This document shows positions 37,377 through 38,968 of a DNA stretch of 38,968 bases, in pieces (the first letter of the stretch is position 1; every line of letters begins with the position of its first letter). The notes under the pieces are model-generated. The model made no database searches. It had not been told where the DNA came from and saw only the letters and a list, made by a program, of their open reading frames with translations. Made by a program: the position numbers and the translations under genes. This DNA comes from Aeromonas simiae. Lineage in GTDB: Bacteria > Pseudomonadota > Gammaproteobacteria > Enterobacterales > Aeromonadaceae. The stretch is taken from the NCBI RefSeq assembly GCF_000820125.1, contig NZ_CDBY01000054.1, forward strand, positions 1-38,968, given 5' to 3'.

Positions 37377-38528
37377 ATGCACAACTTCCACTACGCCAAT
37401 CCGACCCAGATCTACTTCGGCCGGGGCGAGATTGCGGCCATCCGCGCCCTGCTGCCGGCCAAAGCCCGCCTGTTGCTGCTCTATGGCGGCGGCAGCATCA
37501 AGCGTAACGGCGTTTATGCGCAGGTCTGCGAGGCGTTGGCCGGGCGCGACTGGTTCGAGTTCTCCGGTATCGGCGCCAATCCCGACTATGACACCCTGAT
37601 GCAGGCGGTCGAACTGGTGCGCCGTGAGCGCATCGACTTTCTGCTCGCCGTGGGGGGCGGTTCGGTGCTGGATGGCGCCAAGTTCGTGGCCGCCGCCGCG
37701 CCGTTTCAGGGGGGCGACCCCTGGGCCTTGCTGGCCGACAAGGTGGCCGTCGAAGGGGCGTTGCCGCTCGGCTGTGTGCTGACCCTGCCGGCCACCGGCT
37801 CGGAGAGCAACCCGGTGGCGGTGATCAGTCGGGGGGCGGCCAAGCTGTCATTTCGCAGCCCCCACTTGCAGCCGCGCTTTGCGGTGCTCGATCCGGCCGT
37901 CACCTTCAGCCTGCCGGCGCGTCAGGTGGGCAACGGCGTGGTGGACGCCTTCGTGCATATCCTCGAGCAGTACCTCACCTATCCGGTGCAGGCCGATGTG
38001 CAGGATCGCCTCGCCGAGGGGCTGCTGCTGGCCCTCATCGACAATGGGCCGCGCGCCCTGAGCGAGCCCGATAACTACCCGGTGCGGGCCAACCTGATGT
38101 GGGCCGCCTCGTTGGCGCTCAACGGCCTTATTGGTCGTGGCGTGCCGCAAGATTGGTCGACCCATGCCATCGGCCATCAGCTCACCGCGCTCTATGGGCT
38201 GGACCATGCCCAGAGCCTGGCCGTGGTGCTCCCTTCGCTGCTGCGCGAGCAGGCGATGGCCAAGCAGGAGAAGCTCTGTCAGCTGGGCCGGCGGGTCTGG
38301 CAACTCCCGCAGCAGGAGAGCGCGACGCTGAGCGAGGCGTGTATCCAGCATATCGAGGCCTTCTTTCGGCAGATGGGGGTGGCAACCCGCCTCAGCGATT
38401 ACGGTTTGCACGAGGGGTGCATGACGGCCATATGTTCCAATTTGCGCCATTTTGGGTTGACGATGCTGGGCGAACACGGCGATCTTGATCCGGATCGGGT
38501 GGCTCGGGTGTTGGCTCGGGCACGCTAG
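37377..38528 (+). CDS. yqhD: NADPH-dependent alcohol/aldehyde dehydrogenase YqhD (iron-containing ADH family)
   Basis: Cytoplasmic NADPH-dependent reductase of short-chain and reactive aldehydes (methylglyoxal, butanal, acrolein), protecting against lipid-peroxidation products in E. coli. The 383 residues carry AVGGGSVLDGAKF, PATGSESN and the metal site D190, H194, H263 and H277 (VVDAFVH, STHAIGH and LDHAQ contexts), conserved relative to E. coli YqhD. The ATG follows AAGGGGGAC. In E. coli, yqhD is activated by the adjacent yqhC regulator, which is not seen here. Confidence 0.93.
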   Translation: MHNFHYANPTQIYFGRGEIAAIRALLPAKARLLLLYGGGSIKRNGVYAQVCEALAGRDWFEFSGIGANPDYDTLMQAVELVRRERIDFLLAVGGGSVLDGAKFVAAAAPFQGGDPWALLADKVAVEGALPLGCVLTLPATGSESNPVAVISRGAAKLSFRSPHLQPRFAVLDPAVTFSLPARQVGNGVVDAFVHILEQYLTYPVQADVQDRLAEGLLLALIDNGPRALSEPDNYPVRANLMWAASLALNGLIGRGVPQDWSTHAIGHQLTALYGLDHAQSLAVVLPSLLREQAMAKQEKLCQLGRRVWQLPQQESATLSEACIQHIEAFFRQMGVATRLSDYGLHEGCMTAICSNLRHFGLTMLGEHGDLDPDRVARVLARAR

Positions 38529-38563
38529 GGAGATATCCGGGTGGACAAGGAGGTGTGGTGGGG

Positions 38564-38968
38564 ATGAGAGTGTGGGCGGCAGCGCTGTGCCTGCTCTGGC
38601 TGGGCTCTGGTCAGGCGTTGCAGGCGGTGACTGAGGACAAACCCCCCTATAACTGGCAGACCCCGGAGGGTCAGGTGAGTGGTTTCTCCGTGGCCGTGCT
38701 GAGTGAGCTGCTGGCTCGCAGCCACCTGACGCTGGATCCGCCCGGCGTGCGTCTGTTGCCATGGGCCCGCGCCTATCAGCTGGCGCTGCACACCCCCGAC
38801 ACCCTGATCTTCTCGACCGTCCGTATCCCCGAGCGGGAGTCGCTCTTCTTCTGGATTGGCCCTATCACCGGCTCCAACACCATCTGGTTCTGGCGGTTGC
38901 GCGATCGCCCTGAGGTGGCGTGGCAAGATGAGCAGGAGCGCCAGCAGTGGCGGGGGGGGGGGGGGGGG
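38564..38968 (+). CDS. Periplasmic solute-binding protein, 3' truncated
   Basis: Start of a secreted protein that resembles family 3 (amino-acid type) solute-binding proteins. The visible part has a signal peptide (VWAAALCLLWLGSGQALQA), then EDKPPYNW, GQVSGFSVAVLSELLA, LLPWARAYQLAL and IFSTVRIPERESLF, typical of the domain. AAGGAGG lies about ten bases before the ATG; in-frame GTG codons nearer to it are alternatives. The frame continues into the artefactual G run at the window end, so codons after about 38951 are not reliable. The product could be a binding protein of an ABC transporter or a sensor-type domain; no transporter partner is in view. Confidence 0.7.
   Translation, partial: MRVWAAALCLLWLGSGQALQAVTEDKPPYNWQTPEGQVSGFSVAVLSELLARSHLTLDPPGVRLLPWARAYQLALHTPDTLIFSTVRIPERESLFFWIGPITGSNTIWFWRLRDRPEVAWQDEQERQQWRGGGGG
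38952..38968. other. Terminal run of 17 G, probable artefact
   Basis: The last 17 bases are all G, at the very end of the window and inside a coding frame. Such runs are typical of two-colour Illumina chemistry or of low-quality contig ends. The true sequence here is unknown. Confidence 0.85.

Overview
The window is a chromosomal segment of a gammaproteobacterium, almost certainly Aeromonas or a close relative in the Aeromonadaceae. The evidence is high-GC DNA, a complete type II secretion operon in exactly the C-to-N order of the Aeromonas exe cluster, and enterobacteria/Vibrio-like housekeeping neighbours (pgi, yihD-srkA-dsbA, greB-tex, ompR-envZ, pckA, hslR-hslO, ydfG, yqhD). I see no tRNA, rRNA, insertion sequence, prophage or CRISPR array. 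The sequence ends in a run of 17 G, which looks like an assembly or sequencing artefact at a contig end.

Layout. 1-415: non-coding, with three strong hairpin terminators and small hairpins between them. 416-2065 (-): pgi. 2066-2620: long non-coding gap with the pgi -10 box, a nested stem and a textbook MerR-family promoter. 2621-5382 (+): copper efflux pair copA-cueR. 5469-6623 (+): membrane diguanylate cyclase. 6649-10195 (+): yihD, ccoG, srkA, dsbA. 10249-13073 (-): greB-tex. 13289-15315 (+): ompR-envZ. 15366-16994 (-): pckA. 17143-18469 (-): hslR-hslO. 18663-29713 (+): exeC-exeN. 29872-33641 (+): cysT-cysW-cysA and a CysB-type LysR regulator. 33645-35596 (-): an RLAN/RimK-like ATP-grasp gene followed by an MgtC-family gene. 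35731-37257 (+): GNAT acetyltransferase, small two-CxxC membrane protein and ydfG. 37377-38528 (+): yqhD. 38564-end (+): truncated periplasmic solute-binding protein.

How the genes fit together. CopA exports Cu(I) under CueR control, and CcoG handles copper for cbb3 oxidase assembly, so copper is a local theme. DsbA forms disulfides in exported proteins, including many cargoes of the Exe secreton. OmpR-EnvZ and Hsp33/Hsp15 respond to envelope, oxidative and heat stress. The exe operon encodes the inner-membrane platform, ATPase, pseudopilus and secretin; the assembly factors ExeAB and the prepilin peptidase are not here. The sulfate operon has permeases, ATPase and regulator but no periplasmic binding protein, so one must come from elsewhere.

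Most of the window is conserved core genome. The least explained items are: (i) a candidate small RNA of about 73 nt between pckA and hslO, with an extended -10 promoter, a 16-bp perfect palindrome and its own terminator; (ii) the divergent ATP-grasp/GNAT locus, whose ATP-grasp lacks the usual metal-binding Asn; (iii) a start-codon hairpin with the ribosome-binding site in its loop at cysT. These are predictions from sequence alone.
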